From the NCBI GenBank assembly GCA_002344885.1, contig DDUQ01000004.1:15702-49386 (forward strand): DNA of 33,685 nt, written 5' to 3'. Shown in pieces: positions 32,159-33,685 of the stretch (within the stretch, counting starts at the first letter, position 1; each line of letters starts with the position of its first letter). Under the pieces are notes generated by a model. It saw only the letters and a list, made by a program, of their open reading frames with translations, had not been told where the DNA came from and ran no database searches. Origin of the DNA: Comamonadaceae bacterium UBA2334. Lineage in GTDB: Bacteria > Pseudomonadota > Gammaproteobacteria > Burkholderiales > Burkholderiaceae_C. Position numbers and translations under genes: made by a program.

Positions 32159-33586
32159 ATGTCCTCTATCGACTACAGCGAAAAAATCCCCAACAACGTC
32201 AACCTGGCCGAAGACCGCACGCTCAAGCGCGCGCTGGAGCAGTGGCAGCCCAACTACCTGCAATGGTGGAACGACATGGGGCCTGACGGCAGCCAGAACT
32301 TTGACGTGTACCTGCGCACCGCCGTCAGCGTCGACCCGCAAGGCTGGGCCCAGTTCGGCCACGTGAAGATGCCTGACTACCGCTGGGGCATCTTTCTGAA
32401 CCCGACTGAAGCCGACCGCAAGATCCACTTTGGTGACCACAAGGGCGAAGCCGCCTGGCAGGACGTGCCTGGCGAATACCGCGCCAACCTGCGTCGCATC
32501 ATCGTCACGCAGGGCGACACCGAGCCTGCATCGGTCGAGCAGCAGCGCCACCTGGGCCTGACCTGCCCCAGCCAGTACGACCTGCGCAACCTGTTCCAGG
32601 TGAACGTGGAAGAAGGCCGCCACCTGTGGGCCATGGTCTACCTGCTGCACAAATACTTCGGCAAGGATGGCCGCGAAGAAGGCGAAGCTCTGCTGGAGCG
32701 CAACAGCGGCAATCGCGACAATCCCCGCATCCTGGAAGCCTTCAACGAAGAAACACCCGACTGGCTGTCGTTCTTCATGTTCACGTACTTCACCGACCGT
32801 GACGGCAAGTTCCAGTTGTGCGCGCTGGCCGAGTCCAGCTTCGACCCGCTGGCACGCACCACCAAGTTCATGCTGACCGAAGAAGCGCACCACATGTTCG
32901 TGGGCGAGTCGGGTGTGAGCCGCGTCATCAACCGCACCTGCCAGGTGATGAACGAGCTGAAAACCGACGACCCCAAGCGTTTGCGCGAAGCCGGCGTGAT
33001 CGACCTGCCCACCATCCAGCGCTACCTGAACTTCCACTTCAGCGTCACCATCGACCTGTTCGGTGCCGACGAGTCGTCCAATGCGGCCACGTTCTACAGC
33101 ACGGGCCTGAAAGGCCGCTACGAAGAAGGCAAACGCGCCGACGACCACCAGTTGCGTGGCCAGCACTACAAGGTGCTGAACGTGCAGAACGGCGCACTGG
33201 TGGAAAAAGAAGTGCCCATGCTGAATGCGCTGAACGAAGTGTTGCGCGACGACTACATCAAGGACAGCATCGGTGGGGTGGACCGCTGGAACAAGGTGAT
33301 CGAAAAGGCGGGCATCCCGTTCCGCCTGAGCGTGCCGCACAAAGCCTTCCACCGCAACATCGGTGCCCTCAAGGGCGTTAAGGTGGCCCCGGATGGTCGC
33401 GTGGTGAGCGAAGCCGAATGGCAAGCCAACCGCGACAACTGGCTGCCGTCCGAAGCCGACCGTGCCTTCGTTGCCAGCCTGATGGGCCGTGTGGTGGAAC
33501 CCGGTAAATTCGCCAACTGGATCGCGCCACCGGTCATGGGCATCAACCGCCAGCCGGTCGACTTCGAATACGTGCGCTTCAACTGA
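32159..33586 (+). CDS. boxB: Benzoyl-CoA 2,3-epoxidase subunit B (BoxB, canonical copy)
   Basis: 475 residues, the usual BoxB length. Diiron ligand positions match copy 1 with an offset of 19: Glu122, Glu152, His155, Asp213, Glu242 and His245 (motifs QGDTEPASVEQQ, NVEEGRHLWAM, TEEAHHMFVGE). It catalyses O2- and NADPH-dependent epoxidation of benzoyl-CoA with BoxA. CCGGAGA precedes the ATG. It sits between boxC and boxA, the conserved order, 214 bp after boxC because of the palindromic element. This is likely the housekeeping benzoate enzyme, in contrast to the copy at 19372. Confidence 0.95.
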   Translation: MSSIDYSEKIPNNVNLAEDRTLKRALEQWQPNYLQWWNDMGPDGSQNFDVYLRTAVSVDPQGWAQFGHVKMPDYRWGIFLNPTEADRKIHFGDHKGEAAWQDVPGEYRANLRRIIVTQGDTEPASVEQQRHLGLTCPSQYDLRNLFQVNVEEGRHLWAMVYLLHKYFGKDGREEGEALLERNSGNRDNPRILEAFNEETPDWLSFFMFTYFTDRDGKFQLCALAESSFDPLARTTKFMLTEEAHHMFVGESGVSRVINRTCQVMNELKTDDPKRLREAGVIDLPTIQRYLNFHFSVTIDLFGADESSNAATFYSTGLKGRYEEGKRADDHQLRGQHYKVLNVQNGALVEKEVPMLNALNEVLRDDYIKDSIGGVDRWNKVIEKAGIPFRLSVPHKAFHRNIGALKGVKVAPDGRVVSEAEWQANRDNWLPSEADRAFVASLMGRVVEPGKFANWIAPPVMGINRQPVDFEYVRFN

Positions 33587-33610
33587 GCCACCCTCCAGAG
33601 GAGCTGCCCC

Positions 33611-33685
33611 ATGGACATGAGCGAAACCCAGGTCGTCAAGCAACACCTGATCGACCCCGAAATCTGCATCCGCTGCAACACCTGC
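33611..33685 (+). CDS. boxA: BoxA, benzoyl-CoA epoxidase reductase subunit, N-terminal 25 codons (runs off window)
   Basis: MDMSETQVVKQHLIDPEICI followed by RCNTC, the beginning of the first [4Fe-4S] ferredoxin-like cluster motif of BoxA. BoxA is an iron-sulfur flavoprotein that passes NADPH electrons to BoxB. AGAGGAG (33597-33603) precedes the ATG by 7 nt and the gene follows boxB by 24 bp. The rest is beyond the window. Confidence 0.9.
   Translation, partial: MDMSETQVVKQHLIDPEICIRCNTC

Noticed and set aside
31949..33646. 565-codon open frame on the minus strand opposite boxB
   Set aside because: The same pattern appears opposite the other boxB (19345-20316), showing that it arises from BoxB codon usage rather than from a real antisense gene.
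1..33685. CRISPR arrays, tRNA or rRNA genes, transposases, integrases, prophage genes
   Set aside because: Read for but not seen; there are no regularly spaced repeats, no cloverleaf candidates and no mobile-element proteins.

Overview
The window is a high-GC bacterial chromosome segment with tightly packed operons. Gene content and protein style (CcmF, BoxA/B/C/D/R, LivKHMGF-type transporter, high-GC third positions) point to a betaproteobacterium of the Burkholderiales, most likely Comamonadaceae. The genus cannot be fixed from the sequence alone.

Left end (1-2480, minus strand): an octaheme c-type cytochrome nitrite reductase with a CXXCK catalytic haem site, followed downstream by the start of a ccmF/nrfE-type haem lyase that runs off the window edge. 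Next (2702-6701, plus strand) come a 14-TM MFS exporter and a Pat-like protein acetyltransferase built on a degenerate NDP-forming acyl-CoA synthetase.

Middle (6901-20868, plus strand): a catabolic block encoding CoA-dependent beta-oxidation of an aromatic side chain. It holds an enoyl-CoA hydratase, a feruloyl-CoA-synthase-type ligase, a thiolase, an SDR 3-hydroxyacyl-CoA dehydrogenase, a 4-hydroxybenzoyl-CoA-type thioesterase, a branched-chain-type ABC importer (binding protein, permease, fused permease-ATPase, ATPase), an acyl-CoA dehydrogenase and an extra benzoyl-CoA epoxidase subunit (BoxB copy 1). A MarR regulator and a hybrid histidine kinase follow. The predicted flow is phenylpropanoid or cinnamate uptake, CoA activation, side-chain shortening to a (substituted) benzoyl-CoA, then entry into the box pathway or release by the thioesterase.

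Right part (23.7-33.7 kb): a decayed LysR fragment, a small exported DUF995-like protein, then a minus-strand operon (DUF4863 protein, BoxD aldehyde dehydrogenase, benzoate-CoA ligase, alpha/beta hydrolase). It diverges from boxR, which is followed by boxC, boxB copy 2 and the start of boxA. This is the aerobic benzoyl-CoA (box) pathway: benzoate to benzoyl-CoA, 2,3-epoxide, ring hydrolysis, and oxidation of the semialdehyde.

The most notable signal is regulatory. The palindrome TGCA-N6-TGCA, the operator type known for BoxR/BzdR, occurs at the boxR divergent promoter, twice at the boxC promoter, and again about 10 kb away just upstream of BoxB copy 1. There it sits beside an FNR-like box. 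This ties the side-chain block to the benzoyl-CoA regulon and suggests oxygen-linked control of a second epoxidase. Two large palindromic intergenic elements (17167-17379 and 31942-32061) lie inside these operons. No tRNA, rRNA, CRISPR array or transposase gene was seen.
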